DNA from: Sitta carolinensis
Taxonomy: Eukaryota > Chordata > Aves > Passeriformes > Sittidae
Length of the DNA stretch: 64,000 nt
Reading direction: 5' to 3'
NCBI GenBank assembly: GCA_032173965.1
Contig: CM063283.1
Coordinates: 116,287,655-116,351,654, forward strand
A program made the position numbers and the translations under genes. Positions 25,601 through 35,194 of this stretch are shown here, in pieces. Positions within the stretch are counted from its first letter, which is position 1, and each line of letters opens with the position of its first letter. Under the pieces are notes generated by a model that saw nothing but the letters and a program-made list of their open reading frames with translations, was not told the DNA's origin and searched no databases.

Positions 25601-28600
25601 ATCAGAACCCCATCCAGCATGGTGTGGAATACTTTGAGACAAATGGCAGTCAGCCACTTCTCTGGGCAGCCTGTGCCAGAGCCTCACCACCTTCACAGAG
25701 AAGAATTTGTTTCCAATATCCCATTTAACCCTGCCCTCTGGCAGTAGGAAGCTATTCCCCCTTGTTCTGCCACTGCAGGCCCTTTTCCAAAGTCCCTCTC
25801 CAGCTCTCTTCAAGTCCCTTTAGGCACTGGAAGAGGTGCTAAGGTCTGCCTGGAGCCTTCACTTCTTCAGGCTGAACAGCCCAGACTCTCTCAGCCTAGC
25901 TTCAGAGCAGAGGGGCTTCAGCCCTATGACAAGCTAGTGGACTCTAAACTTTTTCCAGCAGCTCCATGTCTTTATCATGCTGGGCACACCAAACCTGGAT
26001 GCAGAACTCCAGGCGAGGTCACAGAAAAGCAGTATAGAGGGTAACAATCATCCTCCTCAACCTGCTGGCCACAGGTCTTTTGATGCAGCCTGGGCCGTGG
26101 TTGACTTTATGTGCTGTGAGCACATAGTGCCGAGTCAAACTGAACCTTCCGTCTGCAAATGCCCCCCAGTCCTTGTCCCAAGAGCTGCTTTTGATACATT
26201 CTCTGACCAGGCTGTTTCTGTGCAGGGATTCCCTCAACCCAGGTGCAGGACCTTGCCCTTGGTGCTGCTGAACTGCACGAGGCTGTCCCAGGTCCCCAGC
26301 CTGTCCAGGTGCCTCGGGATGCCCCATGCCTTCCTTCCAGTGCACGACCACACCACACAGCTCCTTGTCATCTGGGGGTACCCTCAATCCCACTGTCCAT
26401 GGCACCAACAAAGATGTCAAATAGTGCTGGCCCCTATAGAGACCTGAAGAACAGCACTCATCACTGGTCTCCACGTAGACACTGAGCTGCTGACTGCAAC
26501 TCTTTGAGTGAGACCATCCAGCCAATTCCTGATCCACTGAATGGTCCACCTGTCAAATCCATGGCTCTCCAGTTTAGAGATAGGGTGCTGGGTTGGACAG
26601 TGTCAAATGCTTTGTATAAGTCCAGGTAGATGACATCTGTTGCTCTTCCCTCAATCACCACTGCTGTAAGCTTATTGTAGTAGTGGCCAAGGGAACTGGC
26701 GGGGGGACTCAGCCTGAACAAAAGGAGCCTCAGGGGAAAACTGCTTACTCTTCATGACTACCTTGAAAGGAGGGGGAGGGTGTAGCCAGATGGAGGTCAG
26801 CCTCTTCTCCCAGAATACAAGAAGAGGTCAGCCTCTTCTCCCAACGGCAAGAAGAAATGGCTTCAAGCTGTCCCAGGGGAGGTTTAGGTTGGATATTGAG
26901 AAAAATGTCTCTAAAAAAAGGGACATCCATGCCTGGCACAGGCTACCCAGGATAGTGGTGAGGTCCACATCCCTGGAAGGATTTAAAAGCCATGTGAAAG
27001 TGGCTCTTGGGGGGGACATGGTTTAGTTTTTGCCTTGAGAGTGCTGGAGGAATGGTTTGACTTCATAATCTTTAAGGGTCTTTTCCAACTTAAATGATTA
27101 TAAATTTCTGGGGAAAAACACCTGTGTGAACCATGACGTTTTGTCCCTCCACAGGTGAGAGGTTGTACCACACTGTGTCTTGCCTCTCGGACACTCTGGC
27201 CCTGGTGGTAGGAGGACGAACATCCCCATCGAGCACAGGCTTGGGAATGTTGTGGCTGAAGTTCCCTGAAACCTGCAGTGCTTCAGGCCCAGATGATGTT
27301 GCAGTGGAGCTTGTAAATCTGCAGCCTGCTGCTGAAGTAGCAGCTTTGCGTTGGAGACACAGCACAACTGAAATGACATTTAAAGGTAAAAAGACTGAAA
27401 AGGTTGGAAATGGCTGTAGGTATGCAGGATCTTGCACTTGACCTTGCTGAACTTCATGAAGTTCATATTGACCACTCCTCAAGCCTGGCAGTAGGAAAGA
27501 AATTAAGAGGCTTTGAGATCTCTTCTTGACACTTAAAATGCAGTAATTTTTTATTTTGTTATCTACATAATCCCCAGTGGCAAGCCCAGTTGAAACCTAC
27601 TGTAATCCATTCTGGAAGACTAATTCTTTGAGATCATCTATGGCTGAAGTTATTCATGCTCTGTCATACCAGAAATAAGTTTTGCTCTGTCCGAAGAATA
27701 TTTCTGGGGGAACAGGATCCCTAGTTCTTTATCTAGGAGTCCTTCAAAAGAAATGTTACTTTTCTAGTAGCAACTGACAAACACTCAGTAGTTGTTAACA
27801 GCTCTAGAATTGGGTCCTGCAATAGCAAGCTGAGGGCTTGTCTGTTAAAAGATCCTGGTTGTAAGGGGCAAAAACTTAAGCAGTGGCATTCAGAAGCTGA
27901 AAGCTGTCCTTGGCCTAAGGTGTCCCATTCCTGCAGCTGGCAGGGAACTCTCCAAGGGGAGCAGAAGGGTACTGTTAAGCAGTTCTTAGTCTAGTCTGGA
28001 GCACATTTTCCATTTGTGGAGCAGTGTTTAATTAACACTGTAGCATAGTTTAGCATTTATCCTTCCAGTCAGAATTTTATATCAAAAAAGCAAATGCTAA
28101 ATGGGTGAATAAAATTTTATTAATAATACCTTGGGTTCTGTCTTTGACAGACTGTATTGTTTCATCTTATTTTTGCCTTGATATTGCTTTGTAGCTGAAG
28201 AAAGTGACCAATGCTGGTGTGACCTGCACAGTCCATTCTAAATCAGTGAAAGGACAGGGCATAGTGCATTGAATGAAGGCGTGTCCTTGACATCTACCCA
28301 AAGTACTATGGCACCCTTTTTGTCAGCTTCCCTTCTATGCAAACAGAAATGTGTGCTTTTGTGGCACACCAGATTCTGACTCGTGTCATCACCTGGCTGT
28401 GTTTCCACAGGGGAGCAGTACCTGTTCGTGTATGGTGGCCGCTCTGCTCTGGAGCCCGTGCTCGGGGATTGGTATTTCCTGCACGCTCCAGAACTCTCCT
28501 GCACTGCGGTAAGAATGCACTCCATGGTGATCAGTGTTAGAACTGACTGCTAAACACCCAGCTTTTTAGTCTCTAGGGAATAGTGGAGGTTGGAAGGGAC

Positions 28601-31600
28601 ATCTGGAGGTCATCTAGCCCAGCACGCTTGCTTAAAACAGGTCTAACTAGAGCAGATTGCTCGGTATTTTGTCCAGGTGGGATTATCTCCATAGATGGAG
28701 ACTCCACAATCTCTTTGGGCAATTTACTTCAGTACTTGACCACCCTGATAGAACAATATGAGGGGGGGTTACGTTTAAGTGTATTTTTTCTATGTCGGTT
28801 TGTGCCCATTGCCTCTTGCCCTGTTGCTGGATGCTACTGAGAACATATTGTCTGTCTTCTTTCACCTCTCCTGTCACGGACTTATCTAGCTGTGAGCTGG
28901 AAATTTTTGTGGAAGGATACTGTTAGAGACAGTATAAAAAGCTGTACTACAATCAAAACCACCTCCACATCTGCTGGTTTGCTTCACTCAACTAGATTGC
29001 TGAATATGTCATGAAAAGAAATTCAGTGAAAGAGGACTTGCTCCCTCATTTACTTACTGGCCACCAGCCTGATGTAGCTATTTACTATAACTCTTCGAGC
29101 CCAACCTCATACATAGCACAGTTATTGGGTGAGAGATGTGTAATTGCAGGAGGTCACAAGCTAAACTCCTGTAAAATACTCAGCTAATTGCTGAAAAAGA
29201 GGTGGGTAGATGTGGTCTAGTTTCAGGCCTGATGTTTTGGTTCTCTGGTGTTTTTTCCCAAGAAAGTGGGATAAACAACAAGAGAACAAAAACATCAGGC
29301 CTGAAACTAGACTACAGACAGGGAATAAAACAGCTGTATAGAGGTATGCAGCAAGAGTGACCAGGCCACATACCTTACAGAGGAAGGTTTGAAGGTCTTC
29401 TAGCTATTGAATCTGGATAAGAGTCAAGATTAAGAAATAAATATTGTAATATCTAAAATACTGCTGCAGAGAAGACAAAAATTGTTCTCCATTTAAACTT
29501 CGAGTAGTACAGGGAATCAGCTGGACACTAAGGAAAGCTATTGATTGTGAAGCTAGCTGAGTCTGCAATAGACTGCCTAAAGAGGTGAGAAATTCTTGTC
29601 ACTACAGACTTCTAGAAACTGTTACATAAACATCCATCCATCCATCCATCCATCCATCCATCCATCCATTCAGATGATAACAGATATAGTTTCATTTGTT
29701 TTAGAGAAAAGGTATGGACTACGTGGCCTCAAATTTTGCTCCATCACTTGTTTGCTGTGATGTTCCCTTAATGTCTGATCTTATATTTTTTCCTGTAGTG
29801 CTTGCACTAAAGGTTTTCTTTCTGGATTTTAGTCCTGCAGTTCAGCCTTTTATGCCATTCTATGGTTTGAACAACTGATCACCTGCTTTGCTGGTTACTG
29901 CATTAGTCCATGTGTTTCTAAACAAACTTGTAGTTCCCAGGTGTATGTGTTGAGCAGAAAGCAGCATGCAAGAATGCAGATAAAGTTACCTCTAATAGAT
30001 GTGTGGAAATAAACCCTCTAAAGACTTATTATATTAAATGTACTGAGGGCCAGAGACCGAAAATGGAAGCACATAGCAGTCCCTAGAGGAACTAGGAGAA
30101 CTAGAGGAACTGTGGGGAAGGTTGGGTGTCAAAAAACTAACCACAGAGGAAAAGGCATTTAAAAGCCTGGACATTAAGCAGACACTTAGCTTGGCAAACT
30201 TCAGCCTTGGACTTGTGGTTTTTTTCAGATTGCTGTTGAGGGTCCAGTCCCAGAAAGTCGCCACTCTCACAGTGCCTGCAGCTGGGAAGGAGGTGTGCTG
30301 ATTGCAGGAGGTCTGGAGCAGCTGAACAGCCCTTGGGTTCAGTTTTCCTTCTGAGGCAGCTTGAACATGGCTTTCAGTGGCAGACAATAGAGACACATCC
30401 TCCTCTTGTCCCAAGGTAAGCAGAAGGCATTCATAGCATCATTAAATAGTTTGATTTGGAAGGGACTTCTTAAGGGCCAACTAGTCCAATCTCCCTGCAA
30501 TGAGTTAGGGACATCTTCAACTAGACAGGTTGCTCAGAGCATTCAGCAGAGAATCTTCAGCCTGTCTCTACCAGCCTCCCTTGCTAATGGAATTCAATCT
30601 CTTTTTGAACTCACAGGTATTCACATACTGCACACGTGCATGAAGGAAAGCTTCTGCTCGTTGGTGGAGTGTGGTTTCATGCATCCTCTGTGCCAGGTGT
30701 CACTGTCATTGACTTAATGACTGGTCTCTGCTTGGACTATGTGATTAACGTGGTAAGTACCGAAATTTTTCAGGGTAAGCAGCATCCTGTGAAGGAACAT
30801 GGTAACTTTATGGAGAGTTAGGATCTAATTCCAAAGTGCTGTTACCTGGCACAGAGAATGTCACAGTGTTAAGAGAGGGAGAGATGGACTGTGCAAAAGA
30901 CTCAAACGTGGAGTTGCTGTGTTTCAGACAAGGAAGGGGCAGCAGAACTGAAATGGGCACAAGCATAGTCACTTCAGGATGTCTGTGGAGGAAGGGAACA
31001 GATAAACCAGAGGCTTAGTGTTTATGGAGGACTGTGGTATAATTTCATTGAGAACTTCTTGGTGGAAACTGCAGTGTGCTGTAGCTGCTGCCTGAAATAT
31101 GAGGAAAAAAATCCAGCATGGAAATACTGGAAACTCCACTGAAACGTAAAAGCTTCCTGTAAGAATGATAGAACACTGAATAGACTGTTCAGAGAGGCTG
31201 TCATATTTCCATTATTTGAGATATTTGAAACATGACTGGGCAAGGTACTGAAAAGCCTACTTGAGTTGAGCCTGCTTTAAAGAGGGAGGTTGAATTGAAT
31301 GATGCTTGGAGGACCTTTCCAGCTTTAACTATGTATAACTATTTATAACTATTTATAACTATTTGGTGAGTTTCTTCTATGAATCACTGAAGAACAGTCA
31401 TACAGCAGGATTTTGGCACACTCCGGTCAAAGCTTGGTCTACATCTCTGAGTAACCCTTAATTTCAGATAATACTGCCTTGAGTAAAAGAAAGACATAGA
31501 TCTATTGGATGAAATCCATAGAAGGGCCACAAAGATCATCAGAGAGCTGGAGCTGATCTCCTGTGAGGATGTGCTGAGAGAATTGGGGTTGTTCAGCCCT

Positions 31601-32878
31601 AAGAGAGAGAGAGGGCTCTGGGGGGACCTGAGAGCTCCTTCCAGTACTTAAAGGGGGGCTTGTAGGAGAGATGGGGACAGACTTTATAGCAGGGCCTGTA
31701 GTGATGGGACAAGAGGTAATGGTTTTCATCGAAAGGACAGTAGCTTCAAACTAAGTATATGGATGAAAGTTTCTATGGAAAGTATGGTGAGGCACTGCCA
31801 AAGGCTACCCAGAAAAGCTGTGGCTGCCCCATCCCTGGAAATGTTCGAGGCCGAGTTAGATTGGGCTTGGAGCAGCAACCTGGTCTAGTGGACGCTGTCC
31901 CTGCCCAGTGCAGGGGGGTAGAGCGAGGTGGCATTTTTTAAGGTACTTCCATCCCAAATCATTCTGTGATTCTATAAGAACATTTCTTTTGCTTGACAAA
32001 CTTTTATTTATCTTTTATGTAAAGAAACAACTTCCTTTTGATAACTGTACATATGGAAGCTGTCATTGGTGAAACTGGGATTTGTGACGGGTCAGTTTTT
32101 TATAGTGGACAGCATGTGTGCATCTAGTCGACCTTGCAACATTTTGCTGAAGGTATAAAAGCATGTTTAATTGTAGCTTAGTTTTCAGTTATTGTCTGTA
32201 GCAGAAGTTACAAGTGGCCTCATATTCTTTACATTAAATAGACTGCCCTTGTTGGGCAGCAATGAGAATAGGAACAGTTATAGTAAAGTTGTATCTAAAA
32301 TAATCTAACTTTTTTGTTTATACTGCATCCACTGCAGATCGATTGGTGTCTTCCTTCACTTATGAGCTGTTTGCTTTGACTTAGGTGAAACTCTCTAGGT
32401 TTTTGAACTTACCATTTACATAGGTAAGCTCTGGAACTCCTTGCCACAGACTGTGAATGTCAAAGATTTACATCGAATCAAAAACTGATTGGCTACCTTC
32501 TTGGGAGGAAAAGCATTAAGATTCAGGGAATACAAAGACATTTTCTCTCATTAAAAAAATCTCTGAACTGCAAGTTGGGTGGGTGTAGCAGAGGAGTACA
32601 CCTCAGGGTTACTTGTTCCTGTGTTCTCTGTTTGTTCTTGCCCACATTCATTGGTGGTACAGTGGGCCATGTGAAGTCCTGTATATTTAAAATCTCTTTT
32701 CCTGTTTCAGGAGCACCTGGAGTGGCCATTAATGCTACATAATCATAGCAGTGTCTTTCTGCCAAATGAGAGGGAGCTGTTGGTTATTGGTGGTGGTGGA
32801 AACTGCTTCTCCTTTGGGACACACTTGAACCCAGAGCCTGTCTTGCTGAGCCTCAGCAGCATCCTGATCAGTCACTGA
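13606..32878 (+). CDS. LCMT2: tRNA wybutosine-synthesising protein 4 (LCMT2/TYW4), 14 exons, one apparent frameshift
   Basis: The family methylates and methoxycarbonylates the wybutosine precursor at G37 of tRNA-Phe using SAM. Exons: 13606-13629, 14115-14242, 15890-15971, 16262-16442, 18706-18862, 19891-20080, 20481-20588, 22587-22677, 24829-25086, 27155-27385, 28411-28508, 30229-30415, 30617-30752, 32711-32878 (TGA). Every junction is GT..AG and in phase. The exon sum is 2039 nt, one short of 680 codons; human is 686 aa. Residues about 1-310 are the LCMT-type methyltransferase, with the SAM loop [13 protein letters not shown] near 80-93, the acidic YEVDFP and the VYEQ motif. Residues about 335-679 hold Kelch blades with di-Gly signatures ([35 protein letters not shown]). 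Exon 12 lacks one base near 30331-30335, so the frame reaches TGA at 30352-30354 and loses the last blades. This could be a pseudogenising mutation or a sequence error. Human LCMT2 is described as intronless. Confidence 0.93.
13622..13885 (+). repeat. Minisatellite starting at the LCMT2 exon 1 splice donor
   Basis: A tandem array with units near GTGAGCGACCCCCGGGCC, alternating with CGAATGACCCCCGGGCC-type units (composite period roughly 33-36 bases). The first unit is the true exon 1 donor itself (GTGAGTGACC at 13630). Later units repeat a donor-like GTGAG at about 13675, 13800, 13818, 13852 and 13870. It occupies the start of intron 1. Confidence 0.85.
14325..14560 (+). mobile_element. CR1 3' fragment in LCMT2 intron 2
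   Basis: Sense CR1 with the consensus run CATCCCTGGAAGTGTCCAAGG, CCAGGTTGGATGGGACTTGG and AGCAGCTTGGTCTAGTGGAA, then GGTCCCTTCCAAC. The extreme 3' terminus is missing or decayed. Confidence 0.85.
16660..17205 (+). mobile_element. Degenerate CR1 fragment in LCMT2 intron 4
   Basis: Recognisable from GAACTGGGTTTGTTCAGC, then the decayed ORF2 end (GGGATCAGATTGCCTAGAAA, ATCTCCAGCCTTGGAAATAG) and a 3' region ending ACATCCCTTTCACCCTAAAT. It is much more diverged than the copies at 31.5 and 33.1 kb. Confidence 0.6.
19195..19650 (+). mobile_element. LTR-like element (probable solo endogenous-retrovirus LTR) in LCMT2 intron 5
   Basis: The right part has LTR R/U5 features in order: a CT-rich stretch at about 19445-19495, the polyadenylation signal AATAAA in TTTGCAATAAACCACAGC near 19550-19560, then CAGAGATCTCTTGTCTCCAT and a terminal ACACACA near 19635-19642. 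The left part (from about 19195) is AT-rich, as in many U3 regions. No internal retroviral coding sequence adjoins it. Exact ends and family are not established. Confidence 0.6.
23690..24158 (-). pseudogene. Two antisense exon-like segments of an unidentified protein, nested in LCMT2 intron 8
   Basis: Segment 1 (24158 down to 24025) is flanked by an acceptor (pyrimidine-rich, ending TCTAG) and a donor (GAG|GTAAGA). It is open in one frame and reads [10 protein letters not shown], then [18 protein letters not shown], ending DPTLFNE. Segment 2 (about 23884 down to the stop at 23714-23716) reads [18 protein letters not shown], then [15 protein letters not shown], and ends in LILSQ. A polyadenylation signal AATAAA lies at 23695-23690. 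Both have the composition of genuine conserved protein and the second looks C-terminal. I do not recognise the family. The phase after segment 1 is 0, but the only visible AG before segment 2 would need phase 1. So either an exon is missing or a frameshift is present. It may be a small antisense gene end or a decayed duplicate. Confidence 0.5.
25140..25500 (+). mobile_element. CR1 ORF2 C-terminal fragment (LCMT2 intron 9)
   Basis: A sense fragment with the CR1 landmarks TGGAAAAGAACCTGGGGGTT, GACAGTGGTTGAACATGAGC, CAGGTGGGCAAGAAGGC and GTGCCATGTCCAGTTCTGGG. It ends where an oppositely oriented CR1 begins. Confidence 0.85.
25502..26720 (-). mobile_element. CR1 LINE fragment with RT region (LCMT2 intron 9)
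   Basis: Antisense CR1, about 1.2 kb. The + strand begins with the complement of the CR1 3' terminus (TCATAGAATGATAGC, GGTTTGGGTTGGAAGGGACT) and proceeds into ORF2. At about 26560-26640 the minus strand encodes [11 protein letters not shown], the conserved RT segment of avian CR1. Several frames are interrupted, so it is inactive. The 176-residue minus frame and the 156-residue plus frame here are not host genes. Confidence 0.9.
26722..27115 (+). mobile_element. CR1 3' end (LCMT2 intron 9)
   Basis: Sense CR1 with GGTTTAGGTTGGATATTGAG, GGTGAGGTCCACATCCCTGG, GGATTTAAAAGCCATGTGAA and a decayed 3' terminus near GGTCTTTTCCAACTTAAATG. It contains a 26-base local duplication (AGAGGTCAGCCTCTTCTCCC type, about 26794-26845). 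Confidence 0.85.
28575..29010 (-). mobile_element. CR1 fragment (LCMT2 intron 11)
   Basis: The + strand reads as a CR1 complement: GGAGGTTGGAAGGGACATCT, GGAGGTCATCTAGCCCAGC, then GGGATTATCTCCATAGATGGAGACTCCACAATCTC-type sequence and TGTGCCCATTGCCTCTTGCC. The 5' boundary is approximate. Confidence 0.8.
29212..29315. repeat. Long hairpin-forming inverted repeat (LCMT2 intron 11)
   Basis: Arm 1 (29212-29253) and arm 2 (29273-29315) are reverse complements over about 42 bases with roughly four differences. The core TAGTTTCAGGCCTGATGTTT is perfectly matched by AAACATCAGGCCTGAAACTA. The loop is about 19 bases. Transcribed from either strand, it would fold into a single stem of about 100 nt, the size of a microRNA precursor. 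A MITE-like remnant is the main alternative. Confidence 0.85.
29631..29670 (+). repeat. (CATC)n microsatellite
   Basis: Ten near-perfect CATC repeats in LCMT2 intron 11. Confidence 0.97.
30432..30610 (-). mobile_element. CR1 fragment between LCMT2 exons 12 and 13
   Basis: A complement of a CR1 3' region: ATTTGGAAGGGACTTCTTAA, then TAGTCCAATCTCCCTGCAAT and ACTAGACAGGTTGCTCAGAG. It fills almost all of this 201-bp intron. Confidence 0.8.
31100..31375 (+). mobile_element. CR1 3' end with expanded (TATAACTATT)n tail
   Basis: GAGGTTGAATTGAATGATGC and GGACCTTTCCAGC are the CR1 3' end. The terminal microsatellite has expanded into about four copies of TATAACTATT at 31325-31363. Confidence 0.75.
31495..31978 (+). 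mobile_element. CR1 3' end, well preserved (LCMT2 intron 13)
   Basis: About 480 bases of sense CR1: GAAGGGCCACAAAGATCATC, AGAGAGCTGGAGCTGATCTC, GGGTTGTTCAGCCC, GGGCTTGGAGCAGCAACCTG, TGGTCTAGTGGACGCTGTCC, and the terminal ATTCTGTGATTCTATAAG. Confidence 0.92.
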
Positions 32879-33078
32879 GTGGGACCAAGCAGGGCTGAAC
32901 CATGCTGCTGCGCTGTGGGGAGACATTTATTCACTCTAGGTACGAAAGCAGCACAGTATTAACATGAAGGCTTTGTATCCAGAATGCATTTGTGAAGGTG
33001 GAATCAGGAGGGACAGTTACAGCAAGGGATTCACACCTCACTGGCTGTTGTGTTTTTACAACTCTCTGTGTTGATATA

Positions 33079-33084
33079 AATAAA
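33079..33084 (+). terminator. LCMT2 polyadenylation signal AATAAA
   Basis: A canonical AATAAA lies 200 bases after the LCMT2 stop codon and directly before the antisense CR1 block. It is the first such signal downstream of the stop. Confidence 0.75.
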
Positions 33085-33129
33085 GAACCTCAAAAGCAGC
33101 TGGCAGCATTAGTCCTTGGGTGTGAAGAA

Positions 33130-33850
33130 CAGTGTGGTTTGAGTTGGAAGGCACTCTAAAGATCATCCTGTTCCACCCCCCTGCCATGGGCAGGGACACC
33201 TTCCACTAGACCGGGTTACTCCAAGCCCCATGCAATTTGCCCTTGTACGCTTTCATGGATGGGGCAGCAACAGCTTCTTGGGGCAACTTGAGTCAGGGCT
33301 GCAGCAGCCTCACAGGGAAGAATTGCTTCCCAATATCCAATATAAACCTACTCTGTCTCAGTGAGAAGCTGTTCTCTCTTGTCCAGTCACTCCAGGCCCT
33401 TGTAAATAGCCTCTCTCCATCTTTCTTGTTGCTCCCTGCAAGTACTGTGAGGCCACAATTAGGTCACTCCAAAGGTTCTCTTCTCTGGGCTGAACAATCC
33501 CAATTCTCTCAGCCTTTCCTCATAGCATAGAGGTGCTCCATCCTTTTGATCATTTTGGGGTCTCTTCTGGACTCTCTCCAGCAGCTCCACATCCTTTCTG
33601 TGCTGGGACCCCAGAGCTGCAGGCTGCACTGCAGGTGGAATCTTACTAGAGCAGGGCAGAAGTGAAGAATCCCCACCCTCTCCTACTGCTGACACTGTGG
33701 GATCAGCCCAGCACACAGGGCCAGGGCGTGTCCAGCCTCTCATTCACCAGCATTTCCAAGTTCTTGGCCAGGGCTGTTCTTGATCTCTTCATCCCCTAGC
33801 CTGGTTTGATATTGGGGATTGTCCTGATCCACATGCAGCAACACTTGACT
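33130..33850 (-). mobile_element. CR1 LINE 3' portion, antisense
   Basis: About 700 bases, the longest well-preserved CR1 here. The + strand runs GGTTTGAGTTGGAAGGCACT, CCCTGCCATGGGCAGGGACA, CTTCCACTAGACCGGGTTAC, GAGAAGCTGTTCTCTCTTGT, CTGGGCTGAACAATCCCAAT and AGCAGCTCCACATCCTTTCT. It separates LCMT2 from the next open frame. Confidence 0.92.
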
Positions 33851-33969
33851 GACTTAAAGAATCCTAAAGGTTTCAGCAGGACAATGTGGAATGCATGGTC
33901 ATTGTGCCCAAGGCAGCACAATGGGCTACCAGGGCTCCTGTGGGCTCCTGGGTATCCAGAAGGTGGTTC

Positions 33970-34118
33970 TGACTGCCTCAGGGTGACACAAAGGGATTTC
34001 TGCCTGCCCCACACTGTCACAAAGGGATTTTCTGAGTGCCCCACACTGTCACAAAGTGGGCTCTGGCTGCCCCATGATGTCACAGAGGGGATTCTACCAG
34101 ACTGCCAGGCTATAAAAG
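33970..34118 (+). promoter_or_regulatory. TATA promoter with three to four tandem 32-bp-type repeats
   Basis: A TATA box TATAAAAG lies at 34111-34118. Immediately upstream are imperfect repeats built on CCCACACTGTCACAAAGGGA followed by TTTTCTGAGTGC-type sequence (about 33985-34085). The last includes the CRE-like TGATGTCA at 34075-34082. TATA plus CRE-like sites suggest a regulated, tissue-restricted gene (inference). Confidence 0.65.
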
Positions 34119-34295
34119 GAGCCCCACAGGAGCAGACAGCGTTGGGCACAACAACTTGGCAGTGTGCTGGTAGACAACAGCTTCAGCCTCTGCCATCCCT
34201 CCAGGGTTGGATTCCCCTCACTGGGACCCTGCAGGTGTCTGGGGAGCCCCTTCACTGGCCTGTGCTGCTGACCTGGGAGTGCTACAGACAGTGCC

Positions 34296-35171
34296 ATGGG
34301 GTTCCTCGACATCTTCACCGAGGGCGAGCTGGCGGCAATCACCATGTTGGTGCTCCAGCTCATCGTGATCACTGTCGTGCTACGGCACAAGAGTCTCTGG
34401 GTGGGTGGCCTCTGCTCTGCTGGCTGGGCTGGGCTGGGCCGGGTGGCTTGGTGTGGCATGCGTGACAGGACAGTGTGGAGCGTTCTGGGGAGCTGCTCTT
34501 CCCTCACCCATCTGTGCTTCTTGCAGAGGATCCATCAGGACCCGGAGCATGCAGGCGCAGCCAGAGGCCGGCTGAAGGGGCAGAGCAATGTGGACAGGGC
34601 ACGGAGATCAGCAGACGTGAAGCTGCCCCCCAGCAGCTCCCCAGCCAGATCCATGAGCTCCAGGAAACAATTGCCAAGGTTCATCCGGACCTGCCAGGAC
34701 TCCCAGGCGCTCTTTGAGGAGCACCTCAGGGAGCTGGAGGCGCAGCTAGCCCAGAGGCAATGGGGCAGGGGGAGCGGCAGGGTGGTCCACGCTGATCTGC
34801 ATGTTATGCCAAGGCTGCTGGGGGCCAGAGAGTGTCCCCAGTGCCTTGAAGTGGAGGCAAGGCCAGACATGAACGAGGTGACAGAAGAGGACACACATAA
34901 GAACATAAGACGATGCAGCAGCAACAGGCTGCTCCCTAGACTAGTGGTGATCATGAATCCCGTTGTATTGGAAAGCAGCAGCAGCTCAACAGAACTGGAA
35001 CACAGCACCAGCACTGCTGCTGGAAGGTTCCTGGGGCAGCTCCATGCCCACCTTCAGAGATCCCTGGAAGCCTGGCAGACACGCTGTACTCTGCGCCACT
35101 GGTGCTTCGGCGTGCGCTTCAAGTCCCAGTGGTGGCGGCGGTGCTGGGCCCGGTTAAAAAAATGGGTGTAG
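34296..35171 (+). CDS. Unrecognised small single-pass membrane protein, two exons
   Basis: Exon 1 (34296-34400) begins at a good Kozak site (GCCATGGGG), about 155 bases after the expected TATA start. It encodes MGFLDIFTEGE, then a hydrophobic stretch AAITMLVLQLIVITVVL (residues about 13-29), followed by RHKS. Exon 2 (34527-35171, TAG) follows a 126-bp GT..AG phase-0 intron whose length is a multiple of three, so the unspliced frame (291 codons) is also open; spliced it is 249 residues. The rest is Arg/Gln/Ser-rich: a helical, charged segment (FEEHLRELEAQLAQRQ, about 104-119), a Ser-rich patch (ESSSSSTELEHSTS) and a basic Trp/Arg/Cys-rich C-terminus (WWRRCWARLKKWV). No catalytic motif or known family was recognised. 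A TATA box, an intron and an intact frame make a real gene likely, possibly bird-specific and multicopy. Confidence 0.6.
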   Translation: MGFLDIFTEGELAAITMLVLQLIVITVVLRHKSLWVGGLCSAGWAGLGRVAWCGMRDRTVWSVLGSCSSLTHLCFLQRIHQDPEHAGAARGRLKGQSNVDRARRSADVKLPPSSSPARSMSSRKQLPRFIRTCQDSQALFEEHLRELEAQLAQRQWGRGSGRVVHADLHVMPRLLGARECPQCLEVEARPDMNEVTEEDTHKNIRRCSSNRLLPRLVVIMNPVVLESSSSSTELEHSTSTAAGRFLGQLHAHLQRSLEAWQTRCTLRHWCFGVRFKSQWWRRCWARLKKWV

Positions 35172-35194
35172 TGAGAATGAGTAGCTGGGGGGTA

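Noticed and set aside
26019..26549. 176-codon minus frame as a gene
   Set aside because: Lies inside the antisense CR1 with the [11 protein letters not shown] reverse-transcriptase signature.
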